Below are positions 33,430 through 45,719 of a stretch of 64,000 bases of DNA, in pieces. The stretch is from NCBI RefSeq assembly GCF_020360975.1, contig NW_025408669.1:7812001-7876000 (forward strand), read 5' to 3'. A model generated the notes under the pieces. That model was not told the DNA's origin. It saw nothing but the letters and a program-made list of their open reading frames with translations, and ran no database searches. Numbering within the stretch: the stretch's first letter is position 1; the number at the start of each line of letters is the position of its first letter. Source of the stretch: Hirsutella rhossiliensis. Its lineage: Eukaryota > Ascomycota > Sordariomycetes > Hypocreales > Ophiocordycipitaceae. A program made the position numbers and the translations under genes.

Positions 33430-36400
33430 ACGAAAATCGCCGTCAGGAGCGCGCAAAGGCTGAGGCGGAATGGGCAACTCAGAAGGACGAGATGGACTGT
33501 GAAGGCCTCTACGTAAATTTCGGTATCAATCGAGTATTTCACCACGGCCTTCGTTGACTGTGGTTGCCTGTGTTATGGGACCATCAGTGAGCGCCTTGCC
33601 CGCAAGCTTCACCTGCCGCGTATTCCGATTAAACCTCGAGCGTTGGAGCAGGTCAACACATTCTCACCCGAGGCCATCTGTGCCGTGACCTACTTCGACT
33701 TCGATATCGACGGGTACCAGAAGAAAGAGCTTTTTCTACGTTGTGCGAGACCAGACCGATCCTGTGATTCTGGGCAAGAAGTGGTTGAACCAGGAGGATG
33801 TCACCTTGCGATTATCGCAGAACCTCTTGCATATCGGGACGCACGACCATTGGGTGAAAGGCCGAGACCCGAAGGAGGAGGAACGGTGCAACATACGAGG
33901 ACAGGCGGCGTTCGTGTTCGCCGGAATGGTTCGCCGAGCAAGAAAGTTCAAGCATCGAGACGATGGAGTGCGGATCTTCGCCGCAAGCCTGAAAGACATT
34001 GAGAAGGCATTGACTCCGAGGAAGAAGTCAGACCCGAGAGAGAAGCTGCCCCGTCACTACCACGAGTACCTATCCGTCTTCGACCGCGACCAAGCGGACC
34101 AACTCCCACCGCGTCGTCCGGGGTGTGATCACAAGATTCAGTTAGAGAGGTCCTGATGACAAGGAGAAAGAACCGCCGTGGGGACCATTGTACGGCATGT
34201 CACGAGAAGAGCTCATTGTTCTGCGAAAGACTCTCACTGAGCTACTCGACAAGGGTTTCATTCGAGCAAGTAGTTCTCCAGCGTCAGCACCAGTTTTGTT
34301 CGTGAGGAAGCCCGGTGGTGGTCTGCGCTTTTGCGTGGACTATCGAGGATTGAATGCGATCACCAAGAAAGACCGATATCCCTTGCCGTTGATCGAGGAA
34401 ACTTTGCGGTCGCTGTCCAAGGCCAAGTGGCTCACCAAACTTGACGTTATCGCAGCATTTCACAAGATTCGCGTCGAGGAGGAGACGAGTGGAAGACAGC
34501 ATTCAGAACACGTTACGGACTCTACGAATGGCTTGTCACGCCATTCGGGTTGACGGGTGCTCCCGCAACGTTTCAGCGTTACATAAACCACACGTTGCGA
34601 GATTTCCTCGACGAGTTCTGTTCCGCTTACATTGACGACATCTTGATCTACTCGAGCGGTTCGCTCGCAGATCATCGCAACAAAGTCAGGCAGGTCCTTG
34701 CTCGACTGCGAGATGCAGGCCTGCAGATTGATATCGACAAGTGTGACTTTGAGGCAAAGAGTGTCAAGTACCTGGGCTTCATCGTCGAAGCCGGGAAGGT
34801 ATCCGCGTGGACCCGGAGAAGGTGCAGGCAATTCAGCAGTGGCAGCGACCCCGTTCTGTCAAAGGCGTCAGAAGCTTTCTGGGGTTTGCCAACTATTACC
34901 GGCAATTCATTCCCAGATTCTCCAACATCGCCGCGCCTCTAACGGCGTTAACAAAGAAGGATGCGGTGTTTGCGTGGTCGAAGGAGTGCGACAAGGCCTT
35001 CGAGGAGTTGAAGGCTCTTCTGACCAGTGCGCCGGTCCTTGCGCAATGGGATCCGGATAGAGAGACGATTGTGGAGACGGATTCATCCGGTTATGTCACA
35101 GGAGGGGCGCTCTCGCAAAAGGGCGATGACGGCATCATGCGGCCTGTGGCCTTCTTCTCAAAGAAAAACGCACCGGCGGAGTGCAACTACCCAATCCACG
35201 ATAAAGAGCTGCTGGCGATCATTCGCTGCCTTGAGCATTGGGACGCCGAATTGAGGAGTGAAGTCCTTTACCGTTTTGACGGATCATCTCAACCTCCGTT
35301 ACTTCACCAGAAGCAGCAACTGAGTGAACGTCAGGCGCGATGGGCTGAGACGCTATCGCGGTACAGCTTCACCATCAAGCATCGACCGGGCAAAGAAGCC
35401 GTCGTACCGGACACGCTGTCTCGACGAGAACAGGACATGCCGCACAGCGCCGAAGATGATCGGTTGCAAGGACGACGTGTTCAGCTGCTGCAACGTAACA
35501 AGGGTGGCCTGGTGACAAAAGTCAAGAGCGGTTATGTCACCAAGGGCGACACGGATCAACCCGATGACGCAACAACTGACCAAGACGACTCAATCGAAAA
35601 CCCTTTCTCGGACCCGGAACTGCAGAAGTTATGGGACGAAGGTGTCAAGCACAATCGTTATTGGCTCATCCGAAAGGCCGTACAGCAAGGCGAGAGGCGT
35701 CTGCCGTCGCATTGGGGACTGCCCGTGATGCTCTCGGAATGCTCGATTGACGATGGACAGCGGCTCTGCTGGCGAGCGAATTTGGGTGCCGAACCACGAA
35801 CCCCTGCGCACGCGGCTTATGCAGGAGACGCATGACTCAACGCTTGCAGGACACCCCGGACGGGACATGCTGAAGTCCTTGTTGAGCCGCAAGTTTTATT
35901 GGCCAGGCCTCGATTCAGACGTGCGTCAATTTGTGAGAAATTGTGATGTGTGTGGCCGAAGCAACATTTGGCGAGAGAAGCGTCGCGGTTTATTGAAGCC
36001 GCTACCTATTCCAGACAGGATCTGGTCGGAGCTGTCAATTGACTTTGTGACAGACCTGCCACCAACCAAGTCGAACGGTTCGACCAACCTTATGGTCGTG
36101 ACGGACAGACTGTCCAAAAGTGTCGTTCTTGAGTCATTGAAGGACATCACGGCCGAGACGACGGCCAGAGCATTGCTACGGAACGTGGTGCAACACCATG
36201 GCGTGCCGCGCGCGATCGTCACTGACCGTGGCACGCAATTCACCAGTAGACTATGGCAGAGGCTCTGCGAGCTGCTACGCGTGAAGCAAAGATTGTCTAC
36301 GGCGTGGCATCCGAGACTGACGGTGCAACAGAAAGGGCGAATCAGGAAGTCGAGAGATATCTGAGGATCTTTGCTGCTTATGCTCAGGATAACTGGGAAG

Positions 36401-37151
36401 AGCTGTTGCCAGCGGCCATGATGGCCATCAACAATCACAACTCGACGTCGACAGGCCTGAGCCCGTTCTTTATCACGCATGGGTATCATGTTGACCTGAT
36501 ACAAGTCAAGGAGAAGTTACGGACGGACGGAAGGTCCCCAGTGACCAGGGCTGAAAGCATTGTGCAACGATTTCGAGAGGCAACGGAATGGGCCCAGGCG
36601 GCAATTGCGTCAGCGCAGAGCAGCAAGAGAAGAACGCCAATTCGCGAAGACAGCCGTCAGACCAGTTCAAGCCTGGAGACAAGGTATGGCTGCGACTTCG
36701 CAACATCCGATCCAATCGGCCATCCAAGAAGCTCGATTGGCTGTCGGCCAAGTACACCGTCCTGGAGACCATTGGGTCACACGCGTGCAGGCTGGACACG
36801 CCTCCGGAATACACAACGTGTTCCACGTGTCGCTCTTACGCTTAGCAGCGGACGATCCGCTACCGTCACAGACGTCGGATGACTACCGCCCACCGGCCAT
36901 TTTGACGGACGATGGCGAGCTGTGGGAAGTGGAAGAGATTCTGGACAGGAAGAAAGTCGGGAGAGTGGAAAGTGTTGGTGAAATGGGTCGGATGGATAGG
37001 TCCGACGTGGGAGCCAGTCAAGTACGTCGCAGACACAATAGCACTGGCTAGGTATGAAGAAGTTCATGGGAAAGTTGGATCGAAACCACCCCAATCGAAA
37101 CGATCGAAACGGGGAGGAAGGAGGGGTTATTGTAACGGGCTGAGCCCGTGA
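33430..37151 (+). pseudogene. F Pol: protease, RT, RNase H, integrase and chromodomain, frameshifted
   Basis: The protease box FVDCGCLCYGT starts near 33550 (DCG where most have DSG or DTG). RT starts near 34186 ([16 protein letters not shown]) and includes [31 protein letters not shown] and the intact catalytic box YIDDILIYS at 34628 onward. RNase H follows with ETDSSGYVTGGALSQ (about 35077). The integrase zinc domain has H-H near 35830-35850 and C-X2-C at NCDVCGRS. The catalytic core has DFVTDLP, TDRGTQF and ERANQE, giving the D,D,E triad. A C-terminal chromodomain reads WEVEEILDRKKVGR then LVKWVGW...WEPVKYV (about 36925-37025). The last open frame ends at a TGA (37149-37151) inside the 3' LTR. 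All catalytic residues are kept; only frameshifts break it, for example near 33730, 34152, 34477, 34799, 36313 and 36640. Confidence 0.88.
37110..37128 (+). promoter_or_regulatory. Polypurine tract of F
   Basis: ACGGGGAGGAAGGAGGGG lies directly before the 3' LTR, where the plus-strand primer is expected. It overlaps the end of the Pol frame. Confidence 0.7.
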
Positions 37152-37319
37152 GGGTCTCGGCTCCGCTCTCGACAAGACCCACCGGAGCTCCGCTTATAAG
37201 CTCGTGCCATCTTCGAGAGCTTTCCTTTCTTTTCTTTTCTTCTTCTTTTCTCCTTAGCTTTAGGATACTCGTCGCAGTCGCTCAGCTAGTTGTCAACACA
37301 CTCAGTTGAGACCGTTACA
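37131..37319 (+). repeat. F 3' LTR
   Basis: It is 189 bp and identical to 31611-31799. It is followed by the right TTACC duplication, where the G frame resumes. Confidence 0.95.
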
Positions 37320-37324
37320 TTACC

Positions 37325-37557
37325 CTCTAAGATCTATACCTTATAGAACGCTTATTTTATATCTAGCTTTATAAACTACTTCGCCTTTAAAAGGTTATAG
37401 AGCGTATCTAAGATTAAGGGTAAGAGGTAGCGGTCTAGCCTCGTAATTACGTTTAGAGCCCTATAGTCGTAATAGAACTATATCCCGCCCCTTAGTTTAT
37501 ATATAAATAAGACCGGCGCTCTTACTTTAGAGCTACTTACTTAAATAAAACCCTTAT
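37325..37557 (-). pseudogene. Gypsy G Pol fragment: N-terminal RT
   Basis: The - strand reads KGFI, VSSSKVRAPVLFI, DYRALNVITRLDRYLLPLI and KAKxFIKLDIKxAFYKV, the classic fingers region of chromoviral RT. It is the same block as 34245-34480 of F but RIPed. The fragment is cut by C at 37557 (last five bases CTTAT are C's target duplication) and continues upstream at 50272. Confidence 0.85.
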
Positions 37558-38027
37558 TATAACGACTAGTATTATTCCTAAGGGATAAACCTATCGAGGG
37601 GTTTATATTAGTAGATATAATAGGGCGTAGTCTAAGTAATAATAAGTATATTACGTTAGTAATAAGTTAGAGGTTATAGACTATAGACTATAACTAGGTA
37701 ATTAGAATTAAAGATAGAATCGTAATAAAGATCTATATTAAAAGCTAGAGAGCTATCTATCTAAAGAAGTAAAAGTAAGTAGCTATATATACCTATAAAG
37801 TCTATCCTTAGATTATAGTTCTAGCTATAATCCCCTTTATAGCTTACTATAGCTTACTCGTAAGCTATACTCCTAAGTAGTAATCTATCTATATAAGGCT
37901 TACTTAGCTTACGTATGCTTTAGGTAAGCTAAGCCTAAGTAACTTCTTATCCCGACTATTATTCTAAGCCGCCTTATTACGTAAACATAGCTAGCTCTCC
38001 TATAGCCCGCTAGCCGTAGTTATAATA
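37558..38027 (-). repeat. Gypsy C 3' LTR (left in window)
   Basis: It is 470 bp, TATAACGAC to TTATAATA. A purine tract (AAAAGGAGGGGAGATATTA on the - strand) adjoins it at 38028-38047. The first about 180 bases match the A LTR; the distal part differs, so C belongs to another LTR subfamily. Confidence 0.88.
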
Positions 38028-38924
38028 TAATATCTCCCCTCCTTTTAGTCTTATCTATAAGACCTACTACTGCCTTAGCCGCCGTATATAAATATACCCT
38101 TATCGCGCGTATATATATTCCCTATTTCGTCCTTTCTATCCCTTAGGATATACTACTAATAGTATATCTAGTCGTATATCGAAGGATCGTTCTTATAAGA
38201 CCCTTAAGCGTATTCGTTTAGCTAAGTCTATTAATTATCTTAGTTTCGACGTTATACTATATTCTTTTTATTCGTCGTATAGCTTCCGCTATAAAATACT
38301 AGAGAAATCTTCTAAGTATACCGAATATATATAGCGGGGTCGTTCCTATAATACGTTAGGCGTAGCGATTAACTCCTATAGGTAACTTCGTTATCCTACT
38401 TATTATTTATAGCTAATGTATTTCCTAGTATCCTAAATAAATCTAGAGTCCGATCGACTAGATAAAAAAGAAGAAATTGCTAAGGAGCGAATATTAAAAG
38501 CTTAAGCCGACCTAAACGAAGCCTTAGCTCGTTTAGCGCGGCTTCGCCGCTAAAAGCGCTAGCTAAAGATAAAGGGTACCGAGATAGTTCGTTAAGGCCT
38601 TTATTCCTTAGATAACCTTAATAAGGCTAAGCGCTAAGAATCTAAAGCGGTGGTTAATATTTAGTCTATAGGTAGATTTAATATAATTAATTAGAATGCT
38701 ATTAGTTTATTAAGCGATTTTACGATACTTAAGGTAGATTTTACTAATAGAACTATTAAAGTAAAGAACTATAGTAGGTTAAGTACTTAAATAGTTCCTA
38801 GGTATTTTCTTTTAGTCTATAATCCTTTTACTTAATAAGGTATTCTTATTACTAACCTTAATTTCTTATATTTAGTATTTATTCTACTTTATATTCTTAA
38901 TTATCGTTAACTTCGAATTTTTCC

Positions 38925-41900
38925 TATAGTTTAGCGTTTTATAGTACTAGTTTTAATAATAAGATATAAAATATTAGGTATATCTATATTATCGTTAATA
39001 GCGAAAGTTTATAGTTAACTTTTAAAATAGTTTTCTTAACCTTAAATAGTCTAAGTTTCTTAAAATCTAATTTATTACTTAGTTATTTTATTTTAATATT
39101 TCGTCGTATAAGGTAGACTATATCTCCCTCTTAAAAGATTAGTCCCTATAATCCTTTCCGATTATAGTAAGTAGATATTTATTCTCTAATAAATTAAAGT
39201 TCTTATTATATTTCTTTATATAATTTTCGTAGCTAATCTACTTATAGTATCGCTTATTCCGCTTATAGTCCTTATTAGGTAACCTTAAATACTTCTAGGT
39301 TATATCTATAATTAGCGTATACTAGTAAGAGCTTAGTTATTTCCGTAACTAAGCTATTATAAGCTAGTTATACTATTAGTAGTTATTTAACTTAATCGTT
39401 TTATTCGTAACTAATATAGTATTATAAATATTATTTAAGCGTTTAGTTAAGTCGTTCTATTTATCTATCTATTTATAGGTAATAAGCTATACTAAGCTTA
39501 TATTTCGTCCCTAATTATACTATAAGAGCTTACTAAAACTTAGCTATAAATATACTTCCTTTATTAAAGATAATCTCGTTTAGTAGTCTATAATTACTAA
39601 TAATTATTTATAGGAATATATATACTAGCTCTTTTATATTACTTACTTCTTTATATAGTAAGAAGTATCTATACTTCGTTAGTCTATTAGTAATAACAAA
39701 TATACTATTATACTTAACGTTAGTTATAGGTTCTTTTAATAGTAGTAGCTTTATAATATAGTCGAAAGCTATTAAATCCTATAGTTTTTCTAGTATTAGT
39801 AGCGGTTATAATTCTTTATATAGTTTATATTATTTAGCTTTACTTTATATATAAAGTTTATATTCTTTAATAACTTATCGTACTACTTCTTTAAGCTATA
39901 GGAAGTTATATTATCGTTTAATCCGTTTTATTATTCTTTAGATTCCTTAGTATCTATATATTAAATATTTATATATATCTTATATAACTTTATCTTATAA
40001 TTTTAGTAGTATTTAGATTTTATTTTTATATATTAAAACTTTTAAATATTCTATATTATATCCGTTTAATACTTTATATTCTTTTATCTATTTTAGGATC
40101 TTTTAGTATATTAAGTCGTTAGGTTATATTTAAATATTATATTTAGCTATCGTTGCTAGTAGTTCCTATTTTCGTTGATTTCTAGGAGCTATCCTTTCGC
40201 TATAGGTGCTCCTATATTATAGTTACTTCGTCGACTAAGGGTATTAGCTCGACCGTTTTTTATTCCTTTTTTATAGATTATTTTATAGTCGAATTCTAAT
40301 AAATATTCGGCCTATTAGGTCTATTATCTATTTAACTATTACGTTATTATAAAATATAATATATTCTTATAATCTATATAGACCTTAACTTTATATTTAC
40401 TTTTAAGAAGGTAGTATTAAAATTCCTTAAAAGCTTAAATAATTATAAGGAATTCTTTATTATAGATAGGGTAATTAAGTTCTATACTATATAGCTTCTT
40501 TAAGTAGAATATAATTAGTCGTAGTCTTTCTTTATTATCTTTTTATCCGATTTATACTCTTAAAGTAAAGTTTAATATATCGGTTTTAAGTTTAATTTAT
40601 TATTTTAGATTAAAGGTAGTTAAGACTAGTTCTTATATAATCGTAGTCTTAATATATTCGAAAGCTTTATTAGCTTTATTATCTTATATAAATTCTTTTT
40701 CCTTCTTTATTAAGTCGTATAGTAGTACTATAATCTTTCCGAAATCTGTAATAAATCGTTAGTAGTAATTTATAAATCCTAAGAAACTTTATATATCTTT
40801 AACGTTCTTTAATATTAGCTATTCTTTAACTAAGTTAATCTTATCTTATTATATTTATATCTCTCTTAATAAGATCGTATATTTAAGAAAGTCTACTTCT
40901 TATATATAAAACTTACTTTTCTTTAGTTTAACTAGTAACTTTATATTCTAAAGTACGCGGAGTACCTTATAGACGTATTCCTTATATTCTTCTAGGGTAT
41001 CTAAGAAGATTAGGATATTATCTAGGTATACTACTATAAAGATATCTAAGTATTCGTATAGGATATTATTAATTATCTATTAAAAGGTAGCTAGTATATT
41101 TATAAGTCTAAATAGTATTACTAGATATTTAAATAGTCCGAATTTCGTTTTAAAGGCTATTATTTATTTATATCCCTTTTTTATATGTATTAAGTTATAG
41201 GCGCCTTTAAGGTTAAGGGCTATAAACTATTTTTTACTATATAGTCGATCTTATAGTTCTAATATAAGCGGTAATAGTATTCGGTCCTTTATTATAATAT
41301 CGTTTAAGCGTTTATAGTTAATAACTAGTTATAGCTTACCGTTTTTCTTTAAAATAAATATAACTAAGTAGCCTACTTTAGATATTAATATTCGTATATA
41401 TCTCTTTTATAGATTCTTATTAAGGTAGTCGCGTAGCGTTTATAGTTGCTTTTTATTTAGGTTATAGATCTTATAGAACGTTAGCGTTATTCTATCCTTA
41501 AGATAAATTTCGTAGTCTTATTAGCTATATTTAGGTAACCCTATCTTAAGTTCTTCCTTAAAGAGTTTATTATATTTCCGGTATTCTTAGGGGATATTCT
41601 TTATTTTATATTATAGGCTTTATTCTTTTTTTTAAGAGCTAGTTTCTTTTAACTTAAGCTCTTTATTAATTTATTTAAGGTCTTTCCTTAAAGTAGTAAT
41701 AACTCTTTAAATCTTTATATTATATCCTTTATTCTATTTATATTAGATACTAGGTTATATAGCTATATTAGTTAGTATATAGGTCCTATTAGTCGATTTT
41801 ATTATATCCGCCGGTTTAGTTACTATCTTCGTTTATATTACTAAAGCTTATAATAATTTACTTAAATAATTATCCCTTTTATCCTATTTAGTAGCTAAAT

Positions 41901-44860
41901 TATTATAAAATTTTACTTTCTCTTAAATCTATTAGTCCTAGAAACTTATATCTTTATTCTAACGTAGCTAGCTAGTTTTCTAGTTAATTAGTAAGTTGCT
42001 CTCTTATAGCTATAGAAGTCTTAATATAAGGTTATATTCTTTAATATCTATAATATTAAAGTTAACTTATTTATCGTAGCCTTAGATATTAATATCGAGG
42101 TAATTAATCTCTATATTAATAATTCCGTTATTATAGTTAAAGGCTTCTCCTTTAATATTTATAAGTTTATATAGATCTATCTTATATCTCTATATAAGTT
42201 AATAATAATTAACGACTTTAGGTAAAATATAATTGCCTATCGTAGTATAGTTTAAAAGTATATATATATAATATCCCGCGATTTAAATATCTAATACTAT
42301 TTAGTCGCTATAGCTTACTATTACTATAAATAGGGTCCTTAGATCTTATTATATCGTACTAGTCTATAGCCCTTTTATAGATAGTATACCTCGTTTTTTA
42401 CTTAGTCTTTATTTATTTTATTTAGGTATTCTTCTTTAATTTATTATTAATATCGTTTCTTTATATTTTTATTATATAGTATTATATTAGGGCTTAAGAG
42501 ACTAATTTCTTATAGCTAATTAAAGATTTCTTATTTCTTAACGCTATATTATTTATATTACGCTACTTCGTAGTTAATTATATACTATACTTTATAATTC
42601 TATTTATTTTCGTATTAAAGGTTAAGTTTTCGTTTAGCGTCTTTTTATTTTTTATATAGTATTTCTATATCGATTTTTCCTTAGTTAAATATAGCTTATA
42701 GCCTTTATATATATTACTAATAATCTTTTAGTATACCGTTATATTATTTATACTATACTTATACTTTTTTATATTTATAAACTCTATAGTTTAGGTATAT
42801 ATATTCGTTATAATCTTCTTTATTATATTTAATTTATTATATAAGTCTTTAAAAGATTAATAGTTCGGATACCTTAAAGTAAGTAGCGCTATATTATTCC
42901 TTTATTTTAGCGTATTTATAGATTTTATATATCTCTAAAAGATATCTCGTTAATAAACTATAATTATCGCGGTATTTAAGTAGTATACTATAATTAAGTT
43001 TTAATAATATAACTTAGTTATTTAGGTAGCGTTAATCGATTTTCTAGTAATTTAGTTTTATACTTAAGTAGGGTTTTAAAAGTACTTATCCTTTAAACCT
43101 AACTAAGAAGGCATCGTATTATACCTTTATCTAAAAGTATATTATATAATCTAGGTAAACGTATAATATCTATAAAATATACTTATAGTGCTTATAATTA
43201 AGTAGTATTTATAAATCGTCTTTAAATTCTCCTTATAGTTACTATTCTTATTATAGAGCTATAAAGGTATTAACTATAGCGATAGCTATAGTATAGTCTC
43301 CTTTACGTAGTACTAGTTAATATCGAATTAATATAGCTTATTAGTTTTCTATAAGAATTTAAGGCGTTTATTAAGTTCTAATTTTAAGTATTTCTTTAAA
43401 TTCTTTAAAGTATAGAGCGTGTTCTTTAATCGTAGTATTCTCCCTTAGTAGTAAGGATAGTAGTATAAGTTCGTTCTTATCTTTTATTTCTCTAGGTATT
43501 TCTTATTCTTTAAAGCTTATATCGTCGATACTTTATTATTCCTCTTTAAGTTATTATCTAAGTTTCGTAAGTATAAGGGCTATATCTATATCTTCTTTAT
43601 TATATTACTTATAAACTACCTATTATTATTATCGATTTTTATTTTATATATCTTCCTAGAATTATTTACCGTTCTTCTTAATCTAGTCTTAGGAGACTCT
43701 TTTAAGATAGGGGTATTCTAGTTCTACGAATTTAACTTATTTTTATATTTTAGGATCCCTTTATTATATTATTATAATAGTCTTCTTTAATAGCTTTAAG
43801 AACTATTTAATACCGTTCTTATCGCTTAAGTATACTATATATTCGTCGTCGTAGTATATAGTTTAACTAAGGAGCTTATACTTTAGTTCCTATCTATTAA
43901 TAGCGTTTAGGTATTTCTTACCTTTTAGGGTTAGTACCTAATAGGTTTTCTTCTCTTTATAAGGTTATCTATATTCTTTAGAATAATATCTAAGTTTCCT
44001 ATAGTTAAAATACTTTCCTTTACTTTTTTATATTACGTCTAGGTTTATCCTACCTAGGTTAGTTATATAGGCGTAGGTAATAAGAGTTTCGCGCTTTTTT
44101 TTATAGTTAGCGCGTTAGTTAAAGTTATTCCTATAAAAAGGGTTTTAGTTTCCTCTTCCTTATTTCTTTTCTTAGCGTTATATATACTATTTATCGTTAA
44201 TTTATACTACTATAGTAATATAGTCTAAGAGGTTATTAGGTCGATTTTCCTTATAGAGCTTATCCTTAACTTCTTCTTTAAGCCTATTATAGAATCGTAA
44301 TATAAGAGGTTCGTCGTCTTAATTAAGCTTTAAGGTAACTTAATAGAACATCGTAGTATAATCTAATACTAAGATCCTTTATTAAAGTTCTTAAAGTTTT
44401 TATTTAGCTTCTTATTCCTCGTTAGTTATTCTAAATACCTTTATAATAGCTTCTTCGAATCCCTAAAAACTAGTAAAGACTTTATTTATTTTATTATCTT
44501 ATTACGTTAGTTAGTTATTAAGAAAGTCCCTTATAATAGGTCTAAACTAAGTAAGTACCGTTTTAGATATATAATTTCCTACGTAAAGTACCTTTTCGAC
44601 TAGGTCTAAAAGTTTAATAGGGTAAAACCGGTAGTAGGCCTTAAGTTAGGTAAGAAAGTCTCGAAGCGTACTATAAGTACTATCGAATAGTCCTAGCTAT
44701 TTTAGTTTAACTACTTCTCTAAGGTCCTTAACTTATCCGTTACTTCCTTTATTCCTAAGTAACTATACCTTATATCGAAGGGTAATAATCTCGCGTATTA
44801 TATCCTAAGGTAATATAGTAGCTTTAAAGTTAGTTAATCTAGCTTACTATATAAGTATAT
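38925..44860 (-). pseudogene. Gypsy C Gag-Pol remnant
   Basis: It is collinear with the A polyprotein at 11678-17609: integrase C-terminus near 38930-39160, integrase to about 40200, RNase H about 40260-40800, RT about 40800-41600 with YLDN at 41017-41028, protease about 42200, zinc knuckle about 43990 and Gag start about 44857 (ATG changed to ATA). Stops occur every few codons. Its value lies in the direct comparison with A, which shows the stepwise conversion of the same sites. Confidence 0.82.
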
Positions 44861-44919
44861 TAATAGTTACGATATTACTTAAAGTAACGTAGTATTATAC
44901 TAAATAAGAGCTTTTAATA

Positions 44920-45317
44920 TATAACGACTAGTATTATTCTTAAGGGATAAACCTATTAAGGGGTTTATATTAGTAGATATAATAGGGCGTGGTCTAAGTA
45001 ATAATAAGTATATTACGTTAGTAATAAGTCGGAGGTTATAGACTATAGACTATAACTAGGTAATTAAAATTAGAGATAGAATCCTAATAAAGATCTATAT
45101 TAAAAGTTAGAGAGCTATCTATTTAAAGAAGTAAAAGTAGGTAGCTATATATACCTATAGAGACTATCCTTAGATCACGGTTCTAGCTATAATCCCCTTT
45201 ATAGCTTACTATAGCTTACTTATAAGCTATGCTCCTAAGTAGTAATTTATCTATATAAGGCTTACTTAGCTTATATACGCTCTAGGTAAGCTAAGCTTAA
45301 GTAACTTCTCGTCCTAA
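44920..45317 (-). repeat. Gypsy C 5' LTR, major part
   Basis: It contains the first 398 bp of the right LTR up to the insertion point of N. The remaining 76 bp are at 50191-50266, after N. CTAA at 45314-45317 is repeated at 50191-50194, apparently the 4-bp target duplication of N; the two pieces sum to 474 bp against 470 bp in the intact LTR. Confidence 0.88.
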
Positions 45318-45719
45318 TTTAACGGGGGCATCTATACCCTAAGGAACACACACAGCCCGCGCAGCAGAGTCCTTGGCAGGATCCTTAGCAGGATCCTTGG
45401 CAGAGTCTCTAGCTAGCCCTCTTCTTAATTAGATAATCCCTTGGCCCCTGTTCGTCTAGGGAAGAAGGAGGGAAAATTCGGTCTATAAAAGAGGTCTCCT
45501 TTCCTCCTTAGCTAGCAGATATCATCATTTAGCATTATCTTCTTCTATATCTTTTCTCCGCTAATATACCTTTTTTAGCCCTCTTTGCCTTTGCCTTGCC
45601 CTGCCTAGTGCTTTCTCGTTTCCTTTGTCCCCCTTAGACCCCCTCGTCCTTCGGTATCTAGCTGCTGCTATTGCCGTTGGCGTGGGTGTCTTTGGGTGTG
45701 TGCCGCAGCTACCGTTAAA
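45318..45719 (+). repeat. N 5' LTR
   Basis: It contains TATA-like GTCTATAAAAGAGG at about 45481. It differs from the 3' LTR at 11 positions, every one a CA-to-TA or TG-to-TA change in this copy, plus a 2-bp GT indel. Confidence 0.9.

Larger units (their letters stand above)
31611..37319 (+). mobile_element. Young, non-RIPed gypsy chromovirus F
   Basis: It is 5,709 bp, with LTRs of 189 bp (31611-31799 and 37131-37319) identical at every base I compared, TGTAACGGGC and GACCGTTACA termini, and an exact TTACC duplication (31606-31610 and 37320-37324). CA and TG content is normal throughout, so RIP has not touched it although it sits inside RIPed G. It codes on the + strand for Gag with a zinc knuckle, protease, RT, RNase H, integrase and a C-terminal chromodomain. 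Coding is broken by about a dozen single-base shifts (see findings). Chromodomain plus self-priming places it with the Tf1/MAGGY/skippy type of chromovirus. Confidence 0.95.

Noticed and set aside
33075..34156. Programmed frameshifting between F Gag and Pol
   Set aside because: Shifts are scattered through Gag, protease, RT and integrase rather than at one junction, and many sit at homopolymers; sequencing error or decay fits better.
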